DNA of 64,000 nt from Holdemania massiliensis (GCF_022440805.1 NZ_JAKNTK010000001.1:3286001-3350000); one strand, 5' to 3'; positions 1 to 12,509 are shown, counted from the stretch's first letter. The notes: a model not told the origin generated them from the letters alone. Numbers and translations: made by a program.

Positions 1-2265
<2,265 letters not shown>

Positions 2266-2514
2266 GCGTTCCTGTCTTGACTGCGAGTCGTCCAGTTACG
2301 CTTTTCTTTCTTAAGAACTGTTCAACGTTCAACTTCAAATATCTTGTTCTGATTTTTGAAATCTTTTCAACTTTTCAGAAAGATCATGTCTTTCTATCTG
2401 TTTTCTGTTATTCGGTTTTCAAAGAACAATCACTGCACTGAGAAATCTTTCGATCTCTCAAAACTAAACAGACTTACTTTTCCACAAAATCCAACTTTTC
2501 TCGTCTTTCTCCTT
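2266..2514 (-). other. 16S-23S internal transcribed spacer without tRNA
   Basis: About 250 bases separate the two rRNA genes. No tRNA-like cloverleaf or TTCGA-type T-loop is visible in it. On the minus strand a boxA-like antitermination sequence (TTCTTTGAAAAC) lies at about 2414-2427, matching the one in the operon leader. The spacer is otherwise AT-rich. Confidence 0.8.
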
Positions 2515-4051
<1,537 letters not shown>

Positions 4052-4140
4052 GTTCGAGTTTGTTTAGCTCGTTTTATATCCTCTGTCCTAAGACAGATTC
4101 TTTATGAATTGACGTTGTATTTTTGTGCTTTTCTTCCTGT

Positions 4141-4175
4141 TTAGTTTTCAAAGATCGACGCCCTCTCGCGAGGTG
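4141..4175 (-). promoter_or_regulatory. rRNA leader boxB-like hairpin and boxA
   Basis: Just downstream of the promoter the minus-strand leader carries a short hairpin (CCTC-GCGA-GAGG, about 4163-4174). It is followed by GATCTTTGAAAACTAAACAG (about 4137-4156), which matches the boxA antitermination sequence of Firmicute rRNA leaders. A second copy sits in the 16S-23S spacer. The role in Nus-factor antitermination is known for the family and inferred here. Confidence 0.7.
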
Positions 4176-4182
4176 CTCATTT

Positions 4183-4211
4183 ATATTACCAAACCCACTG
4201 TTTTCTGTCAA
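4183..4211 (-). promoter_or_regulatory. rRNA operon promoter
   Basis: On the minus strand TTGACA (4206-4211) and TAATAT (4183-4188) are separated by exactly 17 bases, close to the sigma-A consensus. An A/T-rich stretch with A-tracts lies immediately upstream (4212-4245), as expected of an UP element. It sits about 130 bases before the 16S 5' end. Confidence 0.88.
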
Positions 4212-4245
4212 CAACTTTTTAAAGTTTTTTCATTTTTTTGTTCAC

Positions 4246-5025
4246 TTTTTGCCTTCCTCTTGATTCCATCTGCTTGAAATTCATAACAACGCCTTATTTT
4301 CAAGGGCTTTTACGAATTCGTTAAGGATTTCATTCCTGGGTCCTTCTGTTTTTGAATTCCTTTCTGATTCTCTATTTGTGCGTTTTTCCTGTCTTGTTGG
4401 TTCTTGTTATTATGTCGGTCTTTCTCAGTCCCGATCTTCCTGAATCTCTTTCGTGCTGTCTTTTTCTTTCTCTCTTTTTCTTTCTGACTTTCAACAGCCA
4501 GGAACTTAAGCTTTGTGTCCCTATCAAGAATTCGTTTTTTCCAAGCAGTCCTTTTTCTCAAATTCTGCTTCAGCATCTTTAAGACTCTGCATTGAATCTT
4601 TTCTCCATTATTGAATCCTTTCCATCACAAAGGCTCGGATACTATCACCCAATGAAAGAGATCGATTCGCCTGACTGGATAGGTTCGGATACACTTTCCT
4701 ATCAATGAGGTAGGACATCCTTATCTTTATGATTCAATCCTGGATCCTGTGTGATCGGATTAGCAGCATCACCCCTATACGATTTCGCTTATTCCACCAA
4801 ACTTTACGCCCTTGGTTAATCTCAGCTCCAACAGAAAAAGCAAGGTTATCCCATCCTTGCCTGATCTACTCCGATGTTTTTTTCCTGTCTTTACTTCTAC
4901 AAAACTCAACGAACACTCAGTCCTAATATAATCTGTCCTATATAATAGGATGAAAAGACAATTCTGTTTGCTGCGGTTTCCTGCCATTCCTTTTCTTCTC
5001 TGGCTGATCAAAACCCAATCCAACG
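4246..5025. other. Long non-coding stretch upstream of the rRNA operon
   Basis: No gene is supported here. The segment at about 4370-4560 is strongly pyrimidine-rich on the plus strand, so both strands give open frames (Lys/Arg-rich on one, Phe/Leu/Ser-rich on the other) that lack ribosome sites and look like compositional artefacts. Short inverted repeats occur (GATAGG/CCTATC near 4677-4704, TCCTA/TAGGA near 4937-4951) but none has the form of a terminator or known RNA. Confidence 0.5.
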
Positions 5026-5331
5026 TTAAAACATCGCATCAAGGAAATCCTGTTCTTCTTCTCCTTGTCTGAGCTGCTGGATCTGCTGCTCCAGTTCGGC
5101 TACCGTCGCTAAACGCTGCTGGATGTAAGAAGACAAGGCGGCGATCTCTTCACTTTCCTTCTGATTTAAAAAGCATTGATAAGTCACCTTTCCCAGCTGC
5201 AAAGTTGTCTGGAGGATTTCCTTTTTGCATTGTTTGATTGTTTTTTTACGTTTGTAAATTTCGATCCGCAGATTAAAGTGCCGGCGTATCTTAGTGATCC
5301 ATTGAATCTCTTCTTTATTTTCTTCCATCAT
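5026..5331 (-). CDS. Small coiled-coil protein of unknown function
   Basis: This 101-residue protein is not recognised. It is rich in Lys, Gln and Glu. The second half (about residues 60-95) has heptad-like spacing of Leu, Ile and Val that suggests a coiled coil, with an acidic end. There is no signal peptide or membrane segment, so it is probably cytoplasmic. The start is a double ATG preceded at good distance by GAGGAGG, which supports it as a real gene. It is transcribed away from tgt and shares the upstream region with it. It could be a small accessory or scaffold protein, but the sequence does not say. Confidence 0.6.
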   Translation of the reverse strand: MMEENKEEIQWITKIRRHFNLRIEIYKRKKTIKQCKKEILQTTLQLGKVTYQCFLNQKESEEIAALSSYIQQRLATVAELEQQIQQLRQGEEEQDFLDAMF

Positions 5332-5410
5332 TCAGGCCTCCTCTTGCTCTAGGCTTATGCCGGTGAAACACAGCTTATTCCGGCTTTTCCTTTCAGGGTT
5401 GGGTCTTTTA

Positions 5411-5419
5411 TGTTAGAAT
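5411..5419 (+). promoter_or_regulatory. Probable extended -10 promoter of tgt-queA-queH
   Basis: TGTTAGAAT fits an extended -10 element (TGn followed by TAGAAT). The -35 region (TTTCAG, 17 bases upstream) is weak. Transcription would start near 5426, downstream of the in-frame GTG at 5421, which argues for the ATG at 5439 as the tgt start. Confidence 0.5.
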
Positions 5420-5438
5420 AGTGGCGGTGAAAAAATAT

Positions 5439-6578
5439 ATGAGTGCAATTCAATTTGAGATTACCCATGTGTGCAAACAGTCAGGTGCCCGCTGCGGCAT
5501 CCTGCATACGCCGCATGGCGACGTAGAAACGCCGATGTTTATGCCTGTCGGCACCCTGGCGACGGTGAAATTCCTGTCGCCGGAGGAAATTAAGGCTTTG
5601 GGGGCCGGGGTCATTCTGGCCAACACTTATCACTTGTGGCTGCGGCCGGGTGAAGACATTGTCGATAAAGCCGGCGGCGTCCAGAAATTTATGAACTATT
5701 CCGGACCGATGCTGACGGACAGCGGCGGATTTCAGGTCTTTTCGTTGGCAGATCGGCGCAAAATTAAAGAAGAAGGCGTTACCTTCAAGAGCCATCTGGA
5801 TGGTTCCACCTTATTTTTAAGTCCGGAAAAATCAATTCAGATCCAAAACAAGATCGGAGCGGACATCATCATGAGCTTTGATGAATGTGCGCCTTATCCT
5901 TGTTCCTACGATTACATGAAAAACAGTGTTGAGCGGACGCTGCGCTGGGCAAAGCGCGGCAAAGAAGCTCACCAGCGCCCTGAGGAGCAGGCCTTATTCG
6001 GCATTGTACAGGGTGGAGAGTATCAGGATCTGCGCGAGATGTGTGCCAAAACCCTGGCGGAAATGGACTTCCCAGGCTATTCCATCGGCGGCACCTCGGT
6101 CGGCGAATCGAAGGAAACGATGTATAAGATGATTGATTACAGCGTCAAATACCTGCCTTGGGAAAAACCGCGGTATTTGATGGGCGTCGGGTCCGTCGAT
6201 GCGATCCTGGAAGGAATTCTGCGCAACGTCGATATGTTCGACTGCGTCCTGCCGACTCGGATTGCCCGCCACGGTACCTTGATGACCTCGCAGGGTCGGA
6301 TCAACATTAAGAAACAAGATTATGAGGAAGATTTCGGTCCTCTGGATCCGGAATGTGACTGCTACACCTGCAAAAATTACAGCCGGGCCTATCTGCGGCA
6401 TCTGTTCCGCTGCAACGAAGGTTTGGGCAGCCGTTTGATGTCGATCCATAATCTACGGTTTCTGTTAAGCTTGACAGAACAAGCCAGAAAAGCGATCCGG
6501 GAAGACCGCTTCGGTGATTTTAAAGCTGAACTGTTTAAAAAATACAACCTGAACAGTGTCGATTCGAGGGGGTTCTGA
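5439..6578 (+). CDS. tgt: Queuine tRNA-ribosyltransferase
   Basis: This enzyme exchanges guanine 34 in the anticodon of tRNAs for Asp, Asn, His and Tyr with the queuosine precursor preQ1. The 379-residue length is typical for bacterial Tgt. Visible signatures are DSGGFQVFSL (about residues 94-103), GGTSVGE in the middle, DCVLPTRIARHGT carrying the catalytic Asp, and the zinc site CDCYTC followed by a His. The ATG at 5439 is chosen over the upstream GTG (5421) because GGTGA sits 9 bases before it and the promoter lies just upstream. It is the first gene of a compact operon with queA, 2 bases downstream, and queH, so its role in queuosine formation is secure. Confidence 0.96.
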   Translation: MSAIQFEITHVCKQSGARCGILHTPHGDVETPMFMPVGTLATVKFLSPEEIKALGAGVILANTYHLWLRPGEDIVDKAGGVQKFMNYSGPMLTDSGGFQVFSLADRRKIKEEGVTFKSHLDGSTLFLSPEKSIQIQNKIGADIIMSFDECAPYPCSYDYMKNSVERTLRWAKRGKEAHQRPEEQALFGIVQGGEYQDLREMCAKTLAEMDFPGYSIGGTSVGESKETMYKMIDYSVKYLPWEKPRYLMGVGSVDAILEGILRNVDMFDCVLPTRIARHGTLMTSQGRINIKKQDYEEDFGPLDPECDCYTCKNYSRAYLRHLFRCNEGLGSRLMSIHNLRFLLSLTEQARKAIREDRFGDFKAELFKKYNLNSVDSRGF

Positions 6579-6580
6579 CA

Positions 6581-7603
6581 ATGAAAACAAGTGAATTTGA
6601 TTTTGATCTGCCGCAGGAGCTGATTGCGCAGACGCCGCTGGCAAACCGTTCGGCCTCACGGCTGTTGGTTCTGCATCGTGCTACCGGTAAGATTGAGCAT
6701 CGGCATTTCTATGAAATTGTGGATTATCTGAAACCAGGCGACGTTTTGGTACGCAACAACACCCGTGTCATTCCGGCACGTCTGTTCGGCACCAAAGAGG
6801 AAACTGGTGCGCATGTGGAACTGCTGCTGCTGCGTCAGGATGGGGATGAATGGGAGTGTCTGGTCGGCAATGCTAAAGTTGTCAAGCTGGGCACGGTCAT
6901 TTCCTTTAACGAAGGCGAGCTGAAAGCGGAATGCATCGGCATCGGCGAAAAAGGACTTCGGCAGTTCCGGATGATCTATGACGGAATTTTCTATGAGATT
7001 CTTGAAAAGCTGGGCAATGTCCCGCTGCCGCCTTACATCAAGGAAAAATTAAACGATCCGGAACGCTACCAGACGGTTTACGCCAAGGTTAAAGGTTCCG
7101 CCGCTGCACCGACCGCCGGACTGCATTTTACGCCGGAGCTGTTTGATCAGTTAAAGACCATGGGCGTCGAGGTGGAGGACATTACGCTGCATGTCGGCTT
7201 GGGTACATTCCGTCCGATGGATACCGAGGATATCGCCGATCACCACATGCATTCGGAATTCTTCATGATGGATCAGGCAACAGCCCACCGGCTCAACCAA
7301 GCCAAAGCGGAAGGCCGGCGGATCATTGCGGTCGGCACGACCAGCTGCCGGACACTGGAAGCGATCATGAGCAAATACGGAGAGTTCCGCGAATGTCATG
7401 AAGATACGGATATCTTCATTTATCCTGGCTATACGTTTAAAGCGATTGACGGCTTGATTACCAACTTCCACCTGCCTAAGTCCACGCTGGTCATGTTGGT
7501 CAGCGCCTTTGCGACCAAGGAGCAGATCATGAAGGCCTACCAGGCGGCGATCGATGAGCAATATCGGTTCTTTTCCTTCGGCGACAGCATGTTTATTGAA
7601 TAA
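6581..7603 (+). CDS. queA: S-adenosylmethionine:tRNA ribosyltransferase-isomerase
   Basis: QueA transfers and rearranges the ribosyl group of S-adenosylmethionine onto preQ1 in tRNA, giving epoxyqueuosine. The 340 residues match the family. The N-terminal FDFDLPQELIAQTP, VRNNTRVIPARLFG, the GSAAAPTAGLHFT segment in the middle, HVGLGTFRPM and the C-terminal NFHLPKSTLVMLVSAF are all family hallmarks. It begins 2 bases after the tgt stop and ends 4 bases before queH, so the three are presumably co-transcribed and translationally coupled. Tgt acts before QueA and QueH after it. Confidence 0.97.
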   Translation: MKTSEFDFDLPQELIAQTPLANRSASRLLVLHRATGKIEHRHFYEIVDYLKPGDVLVRNNTRVIPARLFGTKEETGAHVELLLLRQDGDEWECLVGNAKVVKLGTVISFNEGELKAECIGIGEKGLRQFRMIYDGIFYEILEKLGNVPLPPYIKEKLNDPERYQTVYAKVKGSAAAPTAGLHFTPELFDQLKTMGVEVEDITLHVGLGTFRPMDTEDIADHHMHSEFFMMDQATAHRLNQAKAEGRRIIAVGTTSCRTLEAIMSKYGEFRECHEDTDIFIYPGYTFKAIDGLITNFHLPKSTLVMLVSAFATKEQIMKAYQAAIDEQYRFFSFGDSMFIE

Positions 7604-7607
7604 GCGT

Positions 7608-8309
7608 ATGGAGAAAAACAATCCAGTGATTCAAGCAAAACCGAAGATCAACTACTGGAAGATGAGCGTGGAGGAAATGGCGCGGATTCAGGCTGAGGGA
7701 AGACATCCCAAGCTGCTGATGCATGCCTGCTGCGCTCCGTGCAGCGCTTTCCCGCTGGAATTTCTGAGTGGCGTCTTTGCAGTGACGATCTATTACAACA
7801 ACTCCAACATTTATCCGGCGGCAGAATATCAGCGCCGCTTAGAAGAACTGAAGCGTTATCTGGACGAGGTCAATCCCACACTTCCTCATCCTGTCCAACT
7901 GATTGTCCCGCCCTACCGCAATGAGGAATTTACGGCTCGGCTGGCGGTGCTCAAGGACGTGCCGGAAGGTGGGGGACGCTGCTTTCTGTGCTATGGCCTG
8001 CGCATGGATGAAGCGTACCGTTATGCCAGCGAGCATCATTATGACTATTTCACGACAGTCATGACGATCAGCCGGCAGAAAAACAGTCAAAAGCTGAATG
8101 AAATCGGCCGCCAGCTGTCGCATAAATATCCGGATGTCCCTTACTTCTATTCTGACTTCAAAAAGAAAAAAGGCATCGACCGGGGGCAGGAACTGTCGCG
8201 GCTGCATCAGCTGTACCGTCAGGATTACTGCGGCTGTCTTTATTCCTATGAGAAACGACAGGAAGACAAGCAACGAAAAATCGAAGAAACTTCAGCGGAT
8301 CAAGTCTGA
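7608..8309 (+). CDS. queH: Epoxyqueuosine reductase QueH
   Basis: QueH (formerly DUF208) reduces epoxyqueuosine in tRNA to queuosine and replaces the unrelated, cobalamin-dependent QueG in many Firmicutes. The 233-residue protein has the expected cysteine motifs: HACCAPCS near residue 38, CFLCYGLRM in the middle and YCGCLYS near the C terminus. These bind a 4Fe-4S cluster and an adjacent metal in characterised members. The ATG at 7608 follows the queA stop after 4 bases; a frame continuing upstream into queA is not likely to be used. No strong Shine-Dalgarno is seen, so coupling to queA translation is likely. Confidence 0.93.
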   Translation: MEKNNPVIQAKPKINYWKMSVEEMARIQAEGRHPKLLMHACCAPCSAFPLEFLSGVFAVTIYYNNSNIYPAAEYQRRLEELKRYLDEVNPTLPHPVQLIVPPYRNEEFTARLAVLKDVPEGGGRCFLCYGLRMDEAYRYASEHHYDYFTTVMTISRQKNSQKLNEIGRQLSHKYPDVPYFYSDFKKKKGIDRGQELSRLHQLYRQDYCGCLYSYEKRQEDKQRKIEETSADQV

Positions 8310-8327
8310 AGTTTCTTTTCTTTTTTC
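8285..8327 (+). terminator. Terminator of the queuosine operon
   Basis: AGAAACTTCAG (8285-8295) pairs perfectly with CTGAAGTTTCT (8306-8316) and is followed by a T-rich run. The stem overlaps the queH stop codon. Confidence 0.85.
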
Positions 8328-8447
8328 AGCGATCTTCCTTCTGTGACCACGAATTGACTGCAGGGCTTCGGCTTTTGTTTTACCCGCGAACAGCTTTTCA
8401 CTTGCCAGCAAACTGGAAGAGAGGGCAGAAAATAAATGCCGGAATGG

Positions 8448-8477
8448 TTGTTTTGCCAGGCAGAATAAGTCTATAAT
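8448..8477 (+). promoter_or_regulatory. Probable mgtE promoter
   Basis: TTGTTT (8448-8453) and a perfect TATAAT (8472-8477) are 18 bases apart. The leader from there to the mgtE start is about 120 bases. It shows no clear M-box magnesium riboswitch pattern by eye. Confidence 0.6.
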
Positions 8478-8605
8478 AAAATCATTGAGAAGCTTTTCTA
8501 CCTTGGCTTTTAAATTGGAATCAGCAACACTGCGCTTGCCGGCAGTTTGAGCACGAACAAGAATACAGCTCAGCCCCGGTGCTTTTACGGATGAAGGAGA
8601 ACGCT

Positions 8606-9949
8606 ATGAAACTGGAAATCAGCAAAGAGGAACTGCGGAATTTTCTGCTGCACGCCACCGATGAACAACTGGCGGAAATGATTGAATTTATCCATCCGGT
8701 CGATATTCTGGAAGTCATCCATGAATACAAGGCAGATGAAGATCAGATCATGAAGCGGCTGCCGTCGGAGATTCTGGCGGAAATTGTCGATGAGGAAGAA
8801 GACGAGGAAAAATACGGCCTGTTATCTCACTTCTCGGATACCGAACAGCGGGTCATCCTGGAAGAAATGTCTTCCGATGAAATCACCGACTTGGTCTCAG
8901 TTCTGGATGAGGTGGAATCGGAAGAAGTCTTAAGCAAGATGAACGTCGAGGACCGGCAGGAAGTCCGCACGCTGCTGAGCTATGATTCGGAAACCGCCGG
9001 CGGTTTGATGGCGACGGAGTTTATCTGTCTGTCTGATCAAATGAGCGTCATGCAGACGCTTCTGTATTTGCAGAAAGAAGCGCAGGATGCAGAAATGGCT
9101 TATTATTTATATGTCGTCGATCAAAACAAGGTGCTGACTGGGGTTGTCTCACTGCGTGAAATCGTAGCTCACAGCTTTGAAACTTTGATCCGCGACATTG
9201 CCAACCCCAACGTCATCTCAGTTCCGGCGCCGACCGATCAGGAAGAAGTCGCGCGGATTTTCAGCAAGTATAATTTCTTAATGATGCCGGTCGTGGACGA
9301 ACAGGATCGCATCCTCGGCGTCATTACCGTCGATGACGTCATGGATATCATCGAAGAAGAAAATACCGAGGATATTCATCGTCTGGCGCAGATCAATGAG
9401 GAAGAAAAAGTTGACGGCAGTCTGATTGAATCATTGAAAAGCCGTCTGCCGTGGTTGTTTATCAACCTGCTTACCGCCTTTCTGGCCTCCTCGGTTGTCG
9501 CCGTTTTCTCCGGTACGATTGAAAAAGTCGTCGCTTTGGCGGCGGTCAATCCGATCATCGCCGGGATGGGCGGCAACGCCGGAACACAGTCTTTAACGAT
9601 TGTTGTCCGCGGTATTGCGCTGGGTGAGCTGACCGGTGAAAATGCCCGGCGGGTCTTCTTCAAGGAATTCGGCGTGGGCGTTTTGAGCGGCGTGAGCATC
9701 GGTCTGGTTGTTGCCTTGATCTGCGGCCTGATGCAGCGCAATCCGATCTTCGGTCTGGTCGTCGGCTTGGCCATGCTTTTGAACATGGCGTTTGCGACGA
9801 TCGCCGGGTATGCGGTGCCAGTCATCCTGAAAAAGATCAATGTGGATCCGGCGCTGGCTTCTTCGGTGTTTGTCACCACCGTGACCGATGTGCTGGGCTT
9901 CTTCTTTTTCCTCGGATTGGCGACCTTGTTCTTACCATTTTTGATGTAA
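8606..9949 (+). CDS. mgtE: Magnesium transporter MgtE
   Basis: MgtE is a dimeric Mg2+ channel gated by cytoplasmic Mg2+. The 447-residue protein has the standard order: an acidic N domain (about 1-125), two CBS domains (about 130-185 and 195-250, the second reading GVITVDDVMDIIEEE), a linker helix, and five membrane segments from about residue 280. The pore region contains NPIIAGMGGNAGTQS, a strong family signature. The start at 8606 has AAGGAG 6 bases upstream; a longer in-frame frame upstream lacks a site. It stands alone with its own promoter and terminator. Confidence 0.96.
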   Translation: MKLEISKEELRNFLLHATDEQLAEMIEFIHPVDILEVIHEYKADEDQIMKRLPSEILAEIVDEEEDEEKYGLLSHFSDTEQRVILEEMSSDEITDLVSVLDEVESEEVLSKMNVEDRQEVRTLLSYDSETAGGLMATEFICLSDQMSVMQTLLYLQKEAQDAEMAYYLYVVDQNKVLTGVVSLREIVAHSFETLIRDIANPNVISVPAPTDQEEVARIFSKYNFLMMPVVDEQDRILGVITVDDVMDIIEEENTEDIHRLAQINEEEKVDGSLIESLKSRLPWLFINLLTAFLASSVVAVFSGTIEKVVALAAVNPIIAGMGGNAGTQSLTIVVRGIALGELTGENARRVFFKEFGVGVLSGVSIGLVVALICGLMQRNPIFGLVVGLAMLLNMAFATIAGYAVPVILKKINVDPALASSVFVTTVTDVLGFFFFLGLATLFLPFLM

Positions 9950-9984
9950 TCCAAGCGCAGCCTTCCGATGATTTCGAATTCAGC

Positions 9985-10008
9985 GGCAGTCAAAGGACTG
10001 CCTTTTTT
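9985..10008 (+). terminator. Terminator after mgtE
   Basis: GGCAGTC (9985-9991) pairs with GACTGCC (9996-10002) across a 4-base loop, followed by TTTTTT. Confidence 0.9.
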
Positions 10009-10054
10009 GCGGTGGTTGTGCTATATTTTTAGACAGATCAAGGAGGTGGGATAA

Positions 10055-10975
10055 ATGATTCTTTGTTGTTCCCAGCGTACCGATCTTTGTGCCTTTTACA
10101 GCGACTGGCTTTATCGGCGGTTTCAGGCGGGCCTTGTCGATGTCCGCAACCCCTTTGCGCCGCATCAGATCCTGCGGCTGGATTGTTCACCAAGTCAAGT
10201 GGATGCGATAATTTTCATCACGAAAAATCCAACTCCAATGTTGGATAAGATGGATGTCTTCCGCGAATATGCGGTGGGTTTTCAGGTTACCGTCACGCCC
10301 TATGGGTCAGAAATTGAACCGGGACTTCCCGACAAACGGATCGTCCTGGACAGCTTCCGCAAGCTGGCGGACCGGCTAGGTTCTTCGCACATGATCCTGC
10401 GGTATGATCCGATCTTCTTCTCCCCGCGGTATGACGAAGCGTTTCACCTGCGGGCCTTTGAGCGCTGCTGCAAACAGCTAAACGGAGCCTGCTCACAGGT
10501 GATCCTCAGTCATCTGGATTTCTATAAGAATACCCGCCGGCATCAGCGGGAGCTGAACTGGCTGCCGGATTCCCTCGACCGCTTTCGGCAATTAGTGCCG
10601 CAGCTGGCGCAGATCGGCAAACAATACGGCATGCAGCTGCAGCTCTGCGCTGAGGATCTTGATCTTCAAAGCGCCGGAATTGTCAATCGCAGTTGCATGG
10701 ACGCGGCCTGGCTGGAAGTGTTGACCGGACGAAAACTAGATTATCCCCAGACTCAAGCTCGTGCGCATTGCCATTGCCTGCAGGTCACTGACCTGGGTGA
10801 ATACAACTGCTGCGCGCATCATTGCCGTTATTGCTACGCCAACTTTGACGAAGCGCAGATTGCCTCAAGGATGGCACAACATGATCCCGAATCGTCTTTG
10901 TTGATCGGTCATCTGCAGCCTGATGATCAAATTATCATGAAAAAAAAGTCTGAACGGCAGCTTCGCCTGTTTTAG
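10055..10975 (+). CDS. DUF1848 family protein with C-terminal CX3CX2C cluster
   Basis: The 306-residue protein belongs to the DUF1848 family: it opens MILCCSQRTDL, contains ITKNP and a LRYDPIF motif, and ends with a cysteine cluster. Near residues 253-260 it has Cys-x3-Cys-x2-Cys (CAHHCRYC), the spacing of radical-SAM 4Fe-4S sites, but at the C-terminal end of the chain, and a further CHC lies about ten residues before it. The enzymatic role is unknown; a 4Fe-4S cluster is an inference. AAGGAGGTGG precedes the ATG. It is a single gene between two terminators, convergent with the following HAD gene. Confidence 0.85.
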   Translation: MILCCSQRTDLCAFYSDWLYRRFQAGLVDVRNPFAPHQILRLDCSPSQVDAIIFITKNPTPMLDKMDVFREYAVGFQVTVTPYGSEIEPGLPDKRIVLDSFRKLADRLGSSHMILRYDPIFFSPRYDEAFHLRAFERCCKQLNGACSQVILSHLDFYKNTRRHQRELNWLPDSLDRFRQLVPQLAQIGKQYGMQLQLCAEDLDLQSAGIVNRSCMDAAWLEVLTGRKLDYPQTQARAHCHCLQVTDLGEYNCCAHHCRYCYANFDEAQIASRMAQHDPESSLLIGHLQPDDQIIMKKKSERQLRLF

Positions 10976-10987
10976 ACTTTTTCTTTT
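10941..10987. terminator. Bidirectional terminator between convergent genes
   Basis: AAAAAGTCT pairs with AGACTTTTT around a GC-containing inner hairpin, and both arms have A/T runs outside. It can serve the DUF1848 gene on the plus strand and the HAD gene on the minus strand. Confidence 0.75.
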
Positions 10988-10998
10988 TCGATTCTTTT

Positions 10999-11700
10999 TT
11001 ACAGTGTTTCAATTTTCTTAAGCAGCTCAGCCAGCGTTCCTTCAAACTCACATTCCACCGGCAGCTTTTCCGTGTTCAGCAGACAGTCGGTAATCAGCCA
11101 GCCTTCCATTCCGAGCGAACGGGCCGTCATGTCTTCTTTGACGTCGTTGCCGATCATCACGCACTGCTTTGGATCCAGCTGCAGGCGGTTCAGGATCTCC
11201 TCATAGTATTTCGGATTCGGCTTGCAATAGCGGCAGCTCTCAAAAGTCGTGATCCAGGCAAAATCATTTTGGTCCAATCCTGCCCAACGAATTCGGTTCT
11301 CTGTCGCAATCCGCGGAAAGATCGGATTGGTCGCCAGCACCAGCGTATATCCTTTCGCCTTCAAAGCGCGGACAATTTCATTGGCCAGCGGCGTCGGCGC
11401 GCAGGCTTCCACTGCTTCATTAAACTCGTTTTTATAATAATCAAAAAATTCTTCTTCCAGCGTTTCATGGTGCAGACCTGTTAATTTATCAAACACCTGC
11501 CAGAACACCTGTTCGTTGGTCGCCCGGCCATCGTTCATAATCATCGCGCCGGTGCCCTTCCAAATCGTATCGACTAACTGCTTAGGGTCAATCCTGTCTG
11601 CCATTTTCTTTGCCAGCCGGGAAAAATAGCTCTGGACAAATTGATCCTGATCCATCGGCAGCAGCGTGCCGTCCAAATCAAATAATAACGTTTTTTTCAT
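10999..11700 (-). CDS. HAD-superfamily phosphatase
   Basis: A 233-residue haloacid-dehalogenase-like hydrolase. Motif I is FDLDGTLLP at residues 6-14 (nucleophile Asp and acid/base Asp). Motif II is the Thr of ATNP in the middle, motif III the Lys of KPNPKYYEE, and motif IV GNDVKEDM with the metal-binding acids. An alpha-helical cap lies between motifs I and II, as in subfamily I enzymes such as YjjG-like nucleotidases. The substrate cannot be told. AAAGGAA precedes the ATG. It is followed by a shared terminator. Confidence 0.9.
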   Translation of the reverse strand: MKKTLLFDLDGTLLPMDQDQFVQSYFSRLAKKMADRIDPKQLVDTIWKGTGAMIMNDGRATNEQVFWQVFDKLTGLHHETLEEEFFDYYKNEFNEAVEACAPTPLANEIVRALKAKGYTLVLATNPIFPRIATENRIRWAGLDQNDFAWITTFESCRYCKPNPKYYEEILNRLQLDPKQCVMIGNDVKEDMTARSLGMEGWLITDCLLNTEKLPVECEFEGTLAELLKKIETL

Positions 11701-11807
11701 AGTGAGATTCCTTTCACAATGGTTTCATTATACACAAATTGGCAATGAAAGAAAAGCGAACAATCCGATCGGATTGTCAAAATGGCTTAACGGTGAAAGC
11801 AAAGGAC

Positions 11808-12503
11808 TCAGCGCCGCCCTGCCCGGCCTTGTGAAGAGTGGTGTTTCTGCCACAGCGTCGCCCCCACGGCGGCAATGACTGCCACCACCGCCACGATGAC
11901 CGCTTCCCACATTCGTCCTTCGATCAAAAAATTGCCGATCAGCGTACCAGCCAGAACCGGAATGATCGAACCCACCGTGCAGGTAAACAGAAAAACCGGC
12001 CAGCGAATATCAGACACAGCTGCCAGATAAGGCTTCACCAAATTTGGCAGGATCGGCAGCAGAAACATCACAAAACAATACAGTTCTTTGTTTTTTCCTG
12101 CCAGCCAGTGATGAAAGCGATCCAGCATCTGAGCGATTCGCGACTGCGGCGAGAGCTGATCCAGCAGTCTTTCCGCAAACAGATAGACAATGCCGTTGCC
12201 CAGCACCATTCCAATCAAAATCACAGCAGTCCCGATCAAAGGACCATAGCTTGCCCCGGCGGCCGCCTGCAGCGACAGCGCCGGAATCAGGGAAGTCATG
12301 ACCTGCACTGCCTGAAGCAGAATTAAAAACAGGACGCCGTTGATCCCCAATGCCTCAAAATATTGTCGGATGGCCTGTTCGTCGCCGCTTTTTAACAGCT
12401 GGTTCACCGCCGGAAGAAAATCGACGACCGCCAGCACGATCAAAAGCACGCCCGCCGCTGCCGAAATCATCTGCAGCCGGTTCCACTTTCGCTGCTTTCT
12501 CAT
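11808..12503 (-). CDS. TVP38/TMEM64-type (VTT domain) membrane protein
   Basis: A 231-residue integral membrane protein with about five or six hydrophobic segments. The pattern around residues 65-110 (QVMTSLIPALSLQAAAG, then PLIGTAVILIGMVLGNGIVYLFAE) and FVMFLLPILPNLVKPYLAAVS in the second half matches the SNARE-associated/VTT (DedA-like) family. Members are thought to act in lipid scrambling or membrane homeostasis, but the role of this subgroup is unknown. The C terminus is Arg/His-rich and probably cytoplasmic. A short reading frame (12534-12692) lies just upstream on the same strand. Confidence 0.82.
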   Translation of the reverse strand: MRKQRKWNRLQMISAAAGVLLIVLAVVDFLPAVNQLLKSGDEQAIRQYFEALGINGVLFLILLQAVQVMTSLIPALSLQAAAGASYGPLIGTAVILIGMVLGNGIVYLFAERLLDQLSPQSRIAQMLDRFHHWLAGKNKELYCFVMFLLPILPNLVKPYLAAVSDIRWPVFLFTCTVGSIIPVLAGTLIGNFLIEGRMWEAVIVAVVAVIAAVGATLWQKHHSSQGRAGRR

Positions 12504-12509
12504 AAAGAA

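Noticed and set aside
4310..4582. Overlapping frames on both strands, one Lys/Arg-rich and one Phe/Leu-rich
   Set aside because: They are explained by a pyrimidine-rich tract; no start signals, no protein-like pattern.
5356..5390. Hairpin GCCGG/CCGGC before tgt, considered as a preQ1 riboswitch or attenuator
   Set aside because: The loop is long, the preQ1 core sequence is absent and the predicted transcription start lies downstream of it.
8478..8605. mgtE leader considered as an M-box magnesium riboswitch
   Set aside because: The conserved M-box segments could not be found by eye; a covariance search would settle it.
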